Shown: positions 18,211-27,618, counted from the stretch's first letter. The stretch is DNA of 49,790 nucleotides from Sporosarcina koreensis (GCF_001531445.1 NZ_LQYA01000245.1:22672-72461); one strand, 5' to 3'. A program made the numbers and translations. The notes: a model not told the origin generated them from the letters alone.

Positions 18211-18594
18211 TCACATCACCCTTTCGAGCTCACCCTGATAACCGACTATTTGACCGTTGATCGTTTGGGGATAGATTGCTTTCACAAGGAACTTCATCCC
18301 CATCGCTTCAAACTCATCTTTGACAGTCGTTCCCGCTTGGATATCTGCTTCGAAATCAGCCAACAAACCAAAGTAGCGATCCACCTGTTTTTCACCTGCA
18401 AGTGTCACAACTTTTTGGTTTGTATTGGACTGCGAAACAAAAATACGAACAACAAAAGGGCCAACATCGCTTTCAACTTCTTCGATGTGGCCTACACCTT
18501 TTCGCTTTTCGGTTCGATGAATCAAAATTTCGGATGGGTTTTGTTCAATGTTCCATTTCGTATGCTTCCGTCGCATTTCAACAAGGTTTTTCAT
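18211..18594 (-). CDS. Head closure protein (XkdH-like)
   Basis: The protein has 127 residues, beta-rich, with 'GPFVVRIFVSQSN' and the ending 'GQIVGYQGELERVM'. It follows the adaptor gene with a one-base overlap and precedes the gp10-like gene, the order seen in skin and PBSX (YqbH/XkdH). It probably closes the connector after DNA packaging. Assigned by order and general pattern. Confidence 0.78.
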   Translation of the reverse strand: MKNLVEMRRKHTKWNIEQNPSEILIHRTEKRKGVGHIEEVESDVGPFVVRIFVSQSNTNQKVVTLAGEKQVDRYFGLLADFEADIQAGTTVKDEFEAMGMKFLVKAIYPQTINGQIVGYQGELERVM

Positions 18595-18959
18595 TACATC
18601 ACATCCGGAGTGCGGAATTTGAGAATGAAACTACCTGCACTTTCTTCCTCTTCCTCATCAACCAACCCTGCCGCTTTCTCCGCATATTGTTTCGCCATAG
18701 AAAGCGCATGAGTGTAAAGATCTTTCATGGAGGTAAGATCGTACCTCTCGTTTCCGGACGAATACGATTGGATATCGCCTTGGATTAACCCAGCCTTAAT
18801 CGTCCAGATCTCAGCAGCAAGCGAGAAAATGTTGTCATATTCAATAAACATCAAAGTTAGTTCTTCATCAGTAAACAAGGGCGCTTCCCCCGCCCCAACC
18901 GGAGCAGGGTCATTCACCATGAGCCGCAACCGTTTGAGGTTCAATACTGTTGGCTCCAT
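18594..18959 (-). CDS. Head-tail adaptor (YqbG-like, DUF3199)
   Basis: The protein has 121 residues, mainly helical: 'LFTDEELTLMFIEYDNIFSLAAEIWTIKAGL' then 'SYSSGNERYDLTSMKDLYTHALSMAKQYAEKA'. This arrangement is typical of gp6/gp15-like adaptor proteins that dock on the portal. It comes right after the major capsid gene. Confidence 0.8.
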   Translation of the reverse strand: MEPTVLNLKRLRLMVNDPAPVGAGEAPLFTDEELTLMFIEYDNIFSLAAEIWTIKAGLIQGDIQSYSSGNERYDLTSMKDLYTHALSMAKQYAEKAAGLVDEEEEESAGSFILKFRTPDVM

Positions 18960-18972
18960 TTATACCACCGCC

Positions 18973-20028
18973 TTATTGTCCAGGAAGGGTAATTTCTTGA
19001 ACATTTTCCTCAACCGCAGCGAAAACTCCACGCCAGAAGTCACCCACAATCTGCGCTTGGACCAAACGGCTGAGATCTCCAATTGTAGAATTGATTTGCA
19101 GTCCTTGTTTCACCAATTCTTTAAAGCCACGTTTAGGTCGGATCAGGTATGCTTTGCCTTGTGGCACACCTTCATAAGCGTACGACTTACGCGCAACGTC
19201 TGTTTCCCATCCATCGTAGTAGATGATATCCGTAATGCCTGCTGTCGCTCCGTACGGAGTAGCCTGAAGCGTCATGCTGCCAAGTGCTTCTTGGATGTCT
19301 TCTTTATCTGCTGAATTCGCAAGAAGAATCGTACCCGGGCGTTTAGCTGTACGTGTATCTTTCAAGGCTTTACGCAAAGTACCACGCAACGAAAGCATAT
19401 AGTGCGCGTCTGCTTGCGTGCCTGTATTGCCATCAGGCTTCACATAAACAGGTGCAGTCTTGTTAGCCGCCTTGTAGCCATATTGAATGATTGGACCAAG
19501 ATGCAAATGGTTAAGCAGTGCGTTGTGCGCTTCGCCAAAAGCTTTATTCAGCATCTCGAAATTGAACATCTGATTAAAGATTTCCATTTCCTTCGTGTAT
19601 TCGAAACCAGCTGCATAACCTTTCAGACGAGCGATTGGACCGCTTTCCGCTTGAAGGGAACCGAATTTCACTTCTTCACCTTCTAAGTGTTCGAAGAAGA
19701 TAACCGTTCCTCTTTGCGCCCATTTCGCTTCAAACTCTTTCGGGAAATTAGGGTCGGTTAATGTCTCATAGATCGGTTTGTAAAGCACAGGGACTTCCTC
19801 TCGCCCTAACTCCACGTCCAATACCACTTTCTGAACTAGCTCTTTTCGAGATGTTTCAGATGTCATCATTTCTCCAAACGGTTTATCAATATCAATGATT
19901 TCCATTTCTCCATTGACAATCTTTTTCGGAACAGTTTCCTGTTTCCCGTTAAAAATAAAAGGAACCTCGGTTTCGATGGTCCCTTTACGGCGCTGTTCTT
20001 TTAGGCTTTCGATTGAATGTGTTCTCAT
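18973..20028 (-). CDS. Major capsid protein
   Basis: The protein has 351 residues. It follows protease/scaffold and decoration genes and precedes the connector genes, which is the major capsid slot. It contains 'LNHLHLGPIIQYGYKAANKT' and 'LRKALKDTRTAKRPGTILLANSADKEDI', consistent with an HK97-fold capsid protein of the PBSX/XkdG kind. Start ATG with GGAGGAGATAAAC upstream. There is no obvious cleavable delta domain. Good confidence in the role, less in the exact subfamily. Confidence 0.85.
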   Translation of the reverse strand: MRTHSIESLKEQRRKGTIETEVPFIFNGKQETVPKKIVNGEMEIIDIDKPFGEMMTSETSRKELVQKVVLDVELGREEVPVLYKPIYETLTDPNFPKEFEAKWAQRGTVIFFEHLEGEEVKFGSLQAESGPIARLKGYAAGFEYTKEMEIFNQMFNFEMLNKAFGEAHNALLNHLHLGPIIQYGYKAANKTAPVYVKPDGNTGTQADAHYMLSLRGTLRKALKDTRTAKRPGTILLANSADKEDIQEALGSMTLQATPYGATAGITDIIYYDGWETDVARKSYAYEGVPQGKAYLIRPKRGFKELVKQGLQINSTIGDLSRLVQAQIVGDFWRGVFAAVEENVQEITLPGQ

Positions 20029-20044
20029 TGTTTATCTCCTCCCC

Positions 20045-20443
20045 TTAAACCTGTGGTCCTAGAATGAACCAGATAACGTTATTTTGGTCTTTACCTTGTG
20101 TTACACGCCCGACAAGACGGTTAGGTGTTTCTGCTGCACCTTCGTCAGGAGTGAACTTGCCACCAGTGAAATAAATTTTATCGCCGACTTTGAATGCTTT
20201 TGTCGTTTGAATTTGATCGGTTTCATATTCCGCTTGTTCGATGTTCAGAATTGCTTCAGAAGTCTCTCCCACCCCCGTAGTCACAGATTGAAATGCAGGA
20301 CCGAAAAAACCGTCCATTTCATAGAACTGATTAGCGACGACTGTTGTATTTTCAGGAACCTTTACCCGGACACTTTTTCCATCAGATACTTTCGCGCGGT
20401 ACGATTGATACGTTGTTGTTGGATATGCTCTTGCTTCTGGCAT
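20045..20443 (-). CDS. Capsid decoration-type protein (DUF2190-like)
   Basis: The protein has 132 residues, almost all beta, with 'VKVPENTTVVANQFYEMDGFFG' and 'FKVGDKIYFTGGKFT', resembling the small beta-tulip DUF2190/decoration proteins placed just before the major capsid gene. It likely stabilises the mature capsid. It follows a strong AAGGAGGAAG ribosome binding site. Confidence 0.72.
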   Translation of the reverse strand: MPEARAYPTTTYQSYRAKVSDGKSVRVKVPENTTVVANQFYEMDGFFGPAFQSVTTGVGETSEAILNIEQAEYETDQIQTTKAFKVGDKIYFTGGKFTPDEGAAETPNRLVGRVTQGKDQNNVIWFILGPQV

Positions 20444-20458
20444 GTGTGTTCTTCCTCC

Positions 20459-21640
20459 TTAAAGCGATACACGCTTAGTTTTTAATTGGTTGGTCTTTTG
20501 GGGGCCGGATACGCCGCCAAGTGAAGCAGGCTTATCAGTATGATAATTGCTGATAATGGACTTCACACTCTCGTCAGCAAGGAAAGCGTCCATTTCACCG
20601 GCAATCTTATCATCGGCCATATCAGGAGTAATTCCTGCTGCATGATACGACCACAACTTGCCAATGACCGTCTTGTCGTCTTTGATGTCCTTTTTGATTG
20701 AATCAGACTCGATTTTCTTATCTATCATTTCACCGACGACCTTGTCGAAGTCAGCTGTTTTCTGAGCTTCAATCGCTTTTGCTGCATCTTCTGAAACTTT
20801 CACGATATCCACTTCACCGGAGATGCCGAGTGCTTTTTCAACCTTTTTCAACGTATCAACTGATGTAGTGATTTCTTTCACCCACTTCTCGTCGATATCC
20901 GCCGCTACTTCTTCTGGCTTCCATCCCATTTCGCCAGCAATCATCGGGACTGTTAGTTGTTTGTTTCCGAGCATTGTTTTCAATGCTGCCAATACTTCTT
21001 CTGGATTCATTGCTTTTCCTCCCTTATCGTCTTTCATTTCTCCTGATGGTCCTTCACCGTCTAGGTCCCACATTTCACCACTCATCGCAACTATGCGAGT
21101 GCTCATTCCCGCCCGATCGAGCGGCGTCCAGTCAATCGACATCGGTTCATAACCAACTACGTTCGTTTCTTTTCCGGATCGCTGCAGCTTTGGCATACCA
21201 AAAATGGATACCTGCTTGATTCGTCCCGACTTGATCCAGCGCTTTAAATCAGTCGCCGCCGCATCCACAACTCCACGAAAATAAGCAATCTCTCCTACCA
21301 TCTTCGCGCCGACCCAATGGGTGACCGGAGGCAAGAACTGATTGCTTACATCCTCGGGTTTCTGGTGACCGAGGAAACCATTCAATGTGCTGCTGTTTAC
21401 CGTATCTACGATATTCTTCAATGAGTTAGCCGTATAGTTCCATCCGCGCTTAGACTTTGAAGCAGGAATTTCTACCACCACCTCTAATGGATCCGAATCC
21501 CCTTTCTTCAATTCGTCGATATTGACGGACGGAGCAGTCGGAATATCTTCGATTCTCATTTCGCCAGCCAGATTGCCGAATAACTGAAAGATTTTCTTTT
21601 GATTTTGCGACATTTCGCCGCAGATGATTGGTTTGTTCAT
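20459..21640 (-). CDS. Prohead protease/scaffold-like protein (XkdF position)
   Basis: The protein has 393 residues. The N-terminal half (about 1-175) has 'SKRGWNYTANSLKNIVDTVNSSTLNGFLGHQ' and 'PPVTHWVGAKMVGEIAYFRGVVD', resembling a prohead maturation protease region. The C-terminal half is helical, charged and alanine-rich like a scaffold. The tripeptide GEM recurs nine times (CGEM, AGEM, SGEM, VGEM). These may be self-cleavage sites of a protease-scaffold, which is inference. AAAGGAGGTGAGAAC before the ATG is the strongest ribosome binding site of the late operon, fitting high scaffold need. Confidence 0.72.
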   Translation of the reverse strand: MNKPIICGEMSQNQKKIFQLFGNLAGEMRIEDIPTAPSVNIDELKKGDSDPLEVVVEIPASKSKRGWNYTANSLKNIVDTVNSSTLNGFLGHQKPEDVSNQFLPPVTHWVGAKMVGEIAYFRGVVDAAATDLKRWIKSGRIKQVSIFGMPKLQRSGKETNVVGYEPMSIDWTPLDRAGMSTRIVAMSGEMWDLDGEGPSGEMKDDKGGKAMNPEEVLAALKTMLGNKQLTVPMIAGEMGWKPEEVAADIDEKWVKEITTSVDTLKKVEKALGISGEVDIVKVSEDAAKAIEAQKTADFDKVVGEMIDKKIESDSIKKDIKDDKTVIGKLWSYHAAGITPDMADDKIAGEMDAFLADESVKSIISNYHTDKPASLGGVSGPQKTNQLKTKRVSL

Positions 21641-21718
21641 GTTCTCACCTCCTTTTGGTGTGCTTTAAGAGAACAAAAAAGAATACAATTGCATAAATTC
21701 GCTCAAGCAATCTATTTA

Positions 21719-22699
21719 TCATGAGATCATGCCGCCTTTATAAATGTTTTGATACCACCGCTCAATATCCTGATGTGCCAATGGATTATGATTCCACTCA
21801 ATCAAGCGATCAACAAAGTCGTCCATATCCTCCACAACCTCAGACAACACGCAAAGGCAATTCGGATGCGCGGGGTAGTCCGGCAATTCATGGAGCTGAT
21901 ACACACCAGGACCAAGTCCGCTGTCATGGACTGCAATGTCTTTGCACTTGTCACAAGTGTTCCCGCCGTTTGATGTGCTCCACTTCATTCCAGTGTTTGA
22001 CGGATTCACTTCCGCCGCCTGTCTTGCCGCTTCGCCGAAAGCCGCTGCCATTTCAGTCCGAGCCAACCGGAGGGATTCGTAAGACATATCCATAGGGATA
22101 TTGCCTTCCAAGCGCTCAATCATATTAGGGTACTGTGACACTAAGGTTTTGGCGCCATTCCTGACATAACCTTCCAGCATTTCTGCCACCCTATATGGAT
22201 GCTCGCCTGCCGCTATTGCTTCTTGAATGATTGCGCCCATCGATTGCCTAGCGACGCGACTCTGCCCCCATATGCGGTCTGAAAGAGTGAGCCCTTTCAA
22301 GACTCGTGTTTGCATCGTTTCAATAGCAGCAGTGTGTTTACGGAAGTACACCCGCTCAATCGGCTTCCAATCGATTCGGGCTTTGTTCAGGATCCGGAGT
22401 GTTGCTTGTTTGGATTGATGCATGCCGGCTTCGACACTTATTTCGAATCCTTCATCGAACAACCTTTTCAAGCTCGCTTCAATTTCTGCTGCGTTCTCGG
22501 CCAGTTTCGTTTCTAATAATGCTGGAATACGAGATGTTTGCCCTGCCTGCTCAAGTCGCCTGATTTTTTTCGCCAAATCATCGGCTGCCTTCTCGAATAT
22601 TTCACGAATTTCTTTGTCCTGCCTCAATAGCAGTTCTATTAGTTTCTTTCGCGCTTCAAGAGCCAGTGCTGTGTAGACGGAAAACTCGGTTACATCCAC
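21719..22699 (-). CDS. MuF-like minor head protein
   Basis: The protein has 326 residues. A helical N-terminus leads to the phage_Mu_F core at about 195-300: 'ESLRLARTEMAAAFGEAARQAAEVN', 'KWSTSNGGNTCDKCKDIAVHD' and 'ELPDYPAHPNCLCVL'. The CxxC and HPNCLC elements are typical and may bind zinc. It is a minor capsid protein ejected or attached at the portal and required for head morphogenesis. It follows the portal gene by 3 bases. No toxin domain is fused at the C-terminus. Confidence 0.9.
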   Translation of the reverse strand: MDVTEFSVYTALALEARKKLIELLLRQDKEIREIFEKAADDLAKKIRRLEQAGQTSRIPALLETKLAENAAEIEASLKRLFDEGFEISVEAGMHQSKQATLRILNKARIDWKPIERVYFRKHTAAIETMQTRVLKGLTLSDRIWGQSRVARQSMGAIIQEAIAAGEHPYRVAEMLEGYVRNGAKTLVSQYPNMIERLEGNIPMDMSYESLRLARTEMAAAFGEAARQAAEVNPSNTGMKWSTSNGGNTCDKCKDIAVHDSGLGPGVYQLHELPDYPAHPNCLCVLSEVVEDMDDFVDRLIEWNHNPLAHQDIERWYQNIYKGGMIS

Positions 22700-22702
22700 G
22701 CG

Positions 22703-24208
22703 TTATCCCGCCTTCCTGTCCATCAGTTTATTTATCTCGTCCAATTGACTTTGCAAGTCAACGCTATCCGGCATCCGCAGTCGATTGATTCGCGTCTGTT
22801 GGATGCGGTCCTTCTCACTTTCGCCTTCCTCGGCTTCATATTCGTTCATCGTGTCGATCAGTCCGGCCAAATAATTAATAGCTGACTTCTCACTGATGAT
22901 GTTGTTTCCAAGTGCAGTAACTAGCGCATTCACAACGTTCAACAATTCCTCACTGATTTCTTTCGATGTTCTCGGGTCGATGTTCACCCATTGCAATTCA
23001 GTCGCAAACGTCTCGAATGATTTATTTTCCGATTGTGAAGTCATAGCTAGGACGATTCTCGCAAGCCTTTGCCAGTTGTCCGCGAAGTGTTCGCGTTTCC
23101 TTTCGATTGAACGGATGAGGATAGGCATCTGCTCTTTGACGGACGATAAGGATGACGGCGTATGGACACCGAAAACGAATTCAGGTGTTTCCGAAGTATC
23201 AACAATGCAATAAAAAAGAAGCTTCAGTAGCTCTTTGGCATCGCCTGTAGCTGACTTCGCTTCTATAAATTCTGCATCTTCTTCATCACCGAACATTAAG
23301 ATTTCATGTCCGTCTAAGTTCAATGTTCCGCCTTTCTTGGCAAACTCCGCAGGATCGTTCACACCGAAGTTATTGCGGAGGAATCTCGTCACATCTTTCA
23401 ATTTCAGTTTCAACCGCGGCGTACTGTGCATCTTGCTTCCTTTCATCGCATGAAGCATAACGTCATGATAGGCCTTTAAGAAGGGTTCAATCGGCTCCAA
23501 ATCGGATTGACCGTAGACTCCCTCATCACCTTCGTTTTTAAAGTGAACGATCGGAATGAAGTCCCATGGCGTTGGTTCGATACCCGGTTCAACATCTGGT
23601 GGAGTATCACCATCAATCTCGATTTCCCGTTCACCCCTGCGTATCCGCTGTGTAATGGTCGCTTTCTTCTTATTACCAAGTTCATCCTCCCAATCATGAG
23701 AAGAGACGAGGACATATTCCTGCACAACGCCTGTCAGTGGATGCCTCACGATATCTTTCACTTGTCCTGGAGGGATGAAGTTATAAACCAGCCGGACTTT
23801 CTGCTCTGGATAAAGGGAAACATCCTGCTGTTCTTCGCGGGTAATCCAAACATAGCAATCGCCGTCACGCAAACTGTCCCGCGTTGTCCGTTGCATGTTG
23901 GATATGTTGGACTCGAAGAAGCCATCCAAGACTTCCTGCGCTTCCTTGTCTGTGCTTTTGTATGACGGAACACCCATGAAACTGACTGTGTTGTTGATGA
24001 CGGATTTTGCGAACCCGGCACCAAGCTTATAATCGTCATGTGTGTTGTAGTAAAGCGCCTTGGATAACTCGTAGTCGACTTTACTGCTGTCCAATTTGTA
24101 ACCAGCGCCAAGCGTCCCGGTAGTCATGCTTCCCCAACCGAACGGCAATAGAAGCCTTGAACGAAGCTTTGATATTTCACCAACCGCCTTGTTATACCAT
24201 TTAGCCAT
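22703..24208 (-). CDS. Portal protein (SPP1/PBSX-like)
   Basis: The protein has 501 residues. It has typical portal features: 'DYELSKALYYNTHDDYKLGAGFAKSVINNTVSFMG', 'FGVHTPSSLSSVKEQMPILIRSIERKREHFADNW' (the clip-stem region) and the ending 'DSVDLQSQLDEINKLMDRKAG'. It forms the dodecameric DNA channel at one vertex. Its start overlaps the terminase gene by 8 bases. Confidence 0.9.
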   Translation of the reverse strand: MAKWYNKAVGEISKLRSRLLLPFGWGSMTTGTLGAGYKLDSSKVDYELSKALYYNTHDDYKLGAGFAKSVINNTVSFMGVPSYKSTDKEAQEVLDGFFESNISNMQRTTRDSLRDGDCYVWITREEQQDVSLYPEQKVRLVYNFIPPGQVKDIVRHPLTGVVQEYVLVSSHDWEDELGNKKKATITQRIRRGEREIEIDGDTPPDVEPGIEPTPWDFIPIVHFKNEGDEGVYGQSDLEPIEPFLKAYHDVMLHAMKGSKMHSTPRLKLKLKDVTRFLRNNFGVNDPAEFAKKGGTLNLDGHEILMFGDEEDAEFIEAKSATGDAKELLKLLFYCIVDTSETPEFVFGVHTPSSLSSVKEQMPILIRSIERKREHFADNWQRLARIVLAMTSQSENKSFETFATELQWVNIDPRTSKEISEELLNVVNALVTALGNNIISEKSAINYLAGLIDTMNEYEAEEGESEKDRIQQTRINRLRMPDSVDLQSQLDEINKLMDRKAG

Positions 24209-25520
24209 GTACTCTCACCCCTCTCATAAGTGCTGCAGTGTAGTCGTCCATTCGAACGCCGTTATTTTCTTTCGTGAATATGCCATAACGCTCCGCATCC
24301 ATGACGTGGTCGTTTTCCTTCACAGGCTTGTCCTCCCCTCGCATGGCCGCTTTTTCATCCCATACGTAGGATGAGCGCTCCCGAAGCAAGTTGACACAAT
24401 CTCGATGCGTAAAGCACCTTAACTCCGAGATCAAACGAGAAACAGTTCGAATACCATCTATTACAGCGTTATCTGCCTTCGTAACAGATAGCACACCTTT
24501 TTCTTCAATCAACGCAATAAAAGACGCTGCAGACGGGTCAATGATCACCTCGCGGGTGTACCCTTCGCAAAACGCCTCTAAATCTTTGTAGTATGCATTA
24601 TCGGTTTTTTGCTTACCTTCCGCGCAGCCATCGTAATAATACTCTTTCAGGTTGTAGTAGGTAGGTGTGCCGTCTAAATCATAATGAATGCCTTGCAGGA
24701 CGAACGCTGTTGGGTTCTTTGTTCCGTAGTCGATAGTCACTTGGAATTCATGGATATCAATCGGCCATTCATCAATGACATGATCATCCTCATTGAACAT
24801 GTCATAAATGATACCTTCCGCTAACACCCACATACCGAGAATGTAACGCTGGAAGAAAACGCCCGAATACATCCGGTAGAACCGTTCCTTAACCCGCTCT
24901 GATAAAGACAGGTTATCGTTCATTGTGAAATGGAGAACGAATATCTTCTTTTCCTTTGCTTTGTCGATAAACTCGGTCTTGAACCAATGATATGGTCCGG
25001 CTGGGTTACAGTTAACGAAAACCTTTCCGCCTTGCCCATCTGTTTCGGCGGAGCAACGTCCAATCGCCTGGTCAACAAATGACCGAGGAAATAATGCAAC
25101 CTCATCGAGATATGCGCCTGCAGCTGTTAGTCCTTGCAATGTGTCCTGGCTAGATTCGTTGTTCGCCCCAAACAGATAGTAAGTGTTCGTGCCAATCTGA
25201 ACGTATGGATCACCTGAACGATGGTAATGATAGTCAATGTCTTTCGCGGTTAGTATCTGAAACATTGGTTCTAGTACGTTTCGTTTGAGTGCCCCCATCG
25301 ATTTCCCGGCAATAATGAAGTTCTGATGTCGATGTTTTGCAAGTGACCATGTAATGAATGAATCGATCATTGCGACCGTTTTTCCCGAACGAATGGATCC
25401 GTGACAGATAATCATGTCATAGTCTTTATAAGGACTCTTATCGGTCCACCACATCAGGAGCTTCTTTTGTTTGCGACTGAACGGACGGAATTTGAAGGAG
25501 GTAGACTTCTTACGCTTCAT
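24201..25520 (-). CDS. terL: Terminase large subunit (PBSX family)
   Basis: The protein has 439 residues. The ATPase half has Walker A 'GSIRSGKT' (near residues 41-48) and Walker B 'GAYLDEVALF'. The nuclease half has acidic residues in 'VTIDYGTKNPTAFVLQ', 'REVIIDPSAAS' and 'ENDHVMDAERYG'. It is the packaging motor and cuts concatemers. The family (PBSX XtmB, SPP1-like) generally packages by headful from a pac site. Overlaps terS by 11 bases. Confidence 0.94.
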   Translation of the reverse strand: MKRKKSTSFKFRPFSRKQKKLLMWWTDKSPYKDYDMIICHGSIRSGKTVAMIDSFITWSLAKHRHQNFIIAGKSMGALKRNVLEPMFQILTAKDIDYHYHRSGDPYVQIGTNTYYLFGANNESSQDTLQGLTAAGAYLDEVALFPRSFVDQAIGRCSAETDGQGGKVFVNCNPAGPYHWFKTEFIDKAKEKKIFVLHFTMNDNLSLSERVKERFYRMYSGVFFQRYILGMWVLAEGIIYDMFNEDDHVIDEWPIDIHEFQVTIDYGTKNPTAFVLQGIHYDLDGTPTYYNLKEYYYDGCAEGKQKTDNAYYKDLEAFCEGYTREVIIDPSAASFIALIEEKGVLSVTKADNAVIDGIRTVSRLISELRCFTHRDCVNLLRERSSYVWDEKAAMRGEDKPVKENDHVMDAERYGIFTKENNGVRMDDYTAALMRGVRVHG

Positions 25521-26415
25521 CGTCCGTCACCTCGTCAGCGAATACATCTTCTGTTTGAGCATTCAGTGCATCTTCGTAGCTGTTACCCTGATCATGCGGG
25601 TCGCCTTCCGTATCGCCGCGCAGATTACCGAGTTCGAGTTTGCTCTTTTCGATATCCAACTTCAACTGTTCTTCATGAAGTCGCTCTTTGTCACGAACAG
25701 ATAACAAGTCAGTGTACTTCGCCAACATTTCCAACGCTTTCATCTTGTCCGCCAGCTTGACGGATATACCATCCTTACCTTTCTTAACCTCAGTAAGAAT
25801 AGTCCCATCAACTTCCTCGGCATTCTTGAAGCTCACATAGTTATGAATATAAGTAATTTCCTTGCCGTCTTCATCAACTATCGGGACGCCAAACTCATCC
25901 CTGTGAACAACTTCCTCTGAACCAAAACCAACAAAGTCGGTTATGTCTGCAAAGGCTATGTCGATGTATTTCTGAAGCACGTCATCAATGCTTAGTTTCT
26001 TCTCGTTTATTCGTTCAGCTCGCATCCTGTCAATCTCTGCAGAAATCTTAGTATTTCTTAGTAAGCCATGTCCGTTAACCATCGCTGTCGAGTACGCACA
26101 TCCATAAGCCTTCTGATAAGCCTTAGTCGCATTGAAGTATTTAATGTAGTAAATACAAAAATCCCGTTGTTTATCGGTTAGATCATCCGACTCTACAACA
26201 GGCTCAAATTCCTCTTTTTTCGGTTGCATCCTTTTCGTAGGGGTTGCAACCTTTTGCGTTTTGGTTGCATCCTTTTTAGGAGCACCCCTCGACCATCCAT
26301 CACGGCTCTTTCTGCTCTTCAACGTTCCGAGTTTCACATCATGCTTATCAGCTAATGCAGCAAGCGTTATATTCGTTGTTTCCCATTCTCTTTGAATCTC
26401 ATTCCAATTAGCCAT
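25510..26415 (-). CDS. terS: Terminase small subunit (XtmA-like)
   Basis: The protein has 301 residues. An N-terminal HTH (WETTNITLAALADKHDVKLGTLKSRKSRDGW) is followed by a basic linker and a terminase_2 core ('LTDKQRDFCIYYIKYFNATKAYQKAYG', 'LLRNTKISAEIDRMR') with an acidic C-terminal tail. It recognises the phage packaging site and recruits TerL. Three phased DNA repeats lie inside the linker-coding part (26222-26276). Confidence 0.92.
   Translation of the reverse strand: MANWNEIQREWETTNITLAALADKHDVKLGTLKSRKSRDGWSRGAPKKDATKTQKVATPTKRMQPKKEEFEPVVESDDLTDKQRDFCIYYIKYFNATKAYQKAYGCAYSTAMVNGHGLLRNTKISAEIDRMRAERINEKKLSIDDVLQKYIDIAFADITDFVGFGSEEVVHRDEFGVPIVDEDGKEITYIHNYVSFKNAEEVDGTILTEVKKGKDGISVKLADKMKALEMLAKYTDLLSVRDKERLHEEQLKLDIEKSKLELGNLRGDTEGDPHDQGNSYEDALNAQTEDVFADEVTDDEA
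26222..26276. repeat. Three phased repeats in terS, pac-site candidate
   Basis: On the plus strand GGTTGCAWCCTTTT occurs at 26222-26235, 26242-26255 and 26263-26276, spaced 20 and 21 bases, about two helical turns. The middle copy holds the palindrome GGTTGCAACC. They encode the basic linker. pac sites within terS are known in headful phages such as SPP1. Confidence 0.5.
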
Positions 26416-26437
26416 ATCTCATCAACACCACCTCCAG

Positions 26438-26466
26438 TAAAAAAAGACACCTCGTTGTAAGGTGTC
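26438..26466 (-). terminator. Terminator after the 173-residue moron
   Basis: Minus-strand stem GACACC/GGTGTC followed by seven Ts, 8 bases after the moron stop. It would cut transcription before terS unless bypassed. Confidence 0.85.
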
Positions 26467-26473
26467 TTCAAGA

Positions 26474-26995
26474 TTATTTAAATAAATGAGCGAGAACATC
26501 ATCTTCGTTTTGTAATGTTTTCGTTCCATTATCCATTTTCGAAGTAAAAGCGAAATTTTCCCGATTGTAACTTTTTATTTCGTCCTTGAGTTTCCGAATT
26601 TCAGAGTCTAGATGATTTATTTGTGCTGATAATATATCTTCTTCAACATCTAAACTTTGTAAATAAATAGTGACCGAAGGTTTTGGTGCAACACATAAAA
26701 TTTCTATCGTTTTTCCTTCATAAAAAATTTTTATTGAGTGATCATAAAGGGAAACTTCTCCTCTAAGGTAACCTTTTTTGTAGTTTGCTACAAAACCATC
26801 TTCGAACTCTGTGTTTTTTTCAGTCACAGTTAATGAATGGTTTTCTAGATATCTTTGTATTCTACGTAGCATATTTACAGCTACTTCATGAAGTTTTTCG
26901 CTTTTAACTTCTTTTAAACTTTCCAATTCATTTTTCAGACTTTCGTGTTCTTCTTTTAAATCTTCTATTAATTTCAAGTTTTTTATTGAAATCAT
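26474..26995 (-). CDS. AT-rich coiled-coil protein (moron)
   Basis: The protein has 173 residues. N-terminal (2-50) and C-terminal (115-150) heptad-like helices (LKLIEDLKEEHESLKNELESL; INHLDSEIRKLKDEI) flank a beta-rich centre (about 60-115). Start ATG with AGGGAGGTGATGAT upstream. It is AT-rich, has its own terminator, and splits the late regulator from terS, so it looks like a separate insertion. No family recognised. Inferred to be an accessory gene, possibly active in the lysogen. Confidence 0.72.
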   Translation of the reverse strand: MISIKNLKLIEDLKEEHESLKNELESLKEVKSEKLHEVAVNMLRRIQRYLENHSLTVTEKNTEFEDGFVANYKKGYLRGEVSLYDHSIKIFYEGKTIEILCVAPKPSVTIYLQSLDVEEDILSAQINHLDSEIRKLKDEIKSYNRENFAFTSKMDNGTKTLQNEDDVLAHLFK

Positions 26996-27162
26996 ATCAT
27001 CACCTCCCTCTAGACATTATTCGTCAAGAAAGGTGAAAATCCTCCTACAAAATACATTTAGACCGAAGGTCATAATACCCGTACAAATAGAAAAACGGAC
27101 AGATGCGACTCTCGCACCTACCCGCCTCCCCGACCTGCCTTCCATGGTACTATATTTTTCCA

Positions 27163-27603
27163 CTAACAAGAAATCTTCGTCGTTCTCGTCGAATTCGGCA
27201 TTCTCGGCATTTCAGACATTTGATGTACGATGGAATCTTTTATCCTGCGAATGTGACGTTCCGACAATCCCATATGGCGCGCTATCCAAGAGTACCCCTT
27301 GCCCTCTAAAATCCAGTGGAGAACTTCCGACTCACGAACATCCGTAATTACATGAACCCGCTCTTGAATCATGTGAATTTTACTTTCATAGCCAATAATT
27401 CTCTCGTGATGCTTACTGCGTCTGACCACCTCACGATAAACCGGATCGCTTGTTTCTCCTTTCCCCTTCGGCATGGCCGCCTCAATGCCGTACTGAGCCG
27501 TCAATCCATCCCCCGCATCACGTAGATTCTCCCTCATGATCCTTACGCTGTTTATCATCCAGTGATAATCCTTAAGCAACCGCTCGATTTGTTTCTCCCT
27601 CAT
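27163..27603 (-). CDS. Late transcription regulator (RinA/ArpU or sigma-like)
   Basis: I start this at the ATG at 27603 (MREKQIERLLKDYHW), with GGGAGG 7 bases upstream, giving 146 residues. The C-terminal part (from about 95) is a sigma-70 region-4-like helix-turn-helix: 'VLHWILEGKGYSWIARHMGLSERHIRRIKDSIV'. Such proteins just upstream of terS activate late gene expression in many Gram-positive phages. The motif is clear. The promoter it acts on is not visible. Confidence 0.85.
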   Translation of the reverse strand: MREKQIERLLKDYHWMINSVRIMRENLRDAGDGLTAQYGIEAAMPKGKGETSDPVYREVVRRSKHHERIIGYESKIHMIQERVHVITDVRESEVLHWILEGKGYSWIARHMGLSERHIRRIKDSIVHQMSEMPRMPNSTRTTKISC

Positions 27604-27618
27604 ATGCTCGCCTCCCAA

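Noticed and set aside
23507..23965. 152-codon plus-strand frame
   Set aside because: Antisense to the portal gene, without a start site or recognisable pattern.
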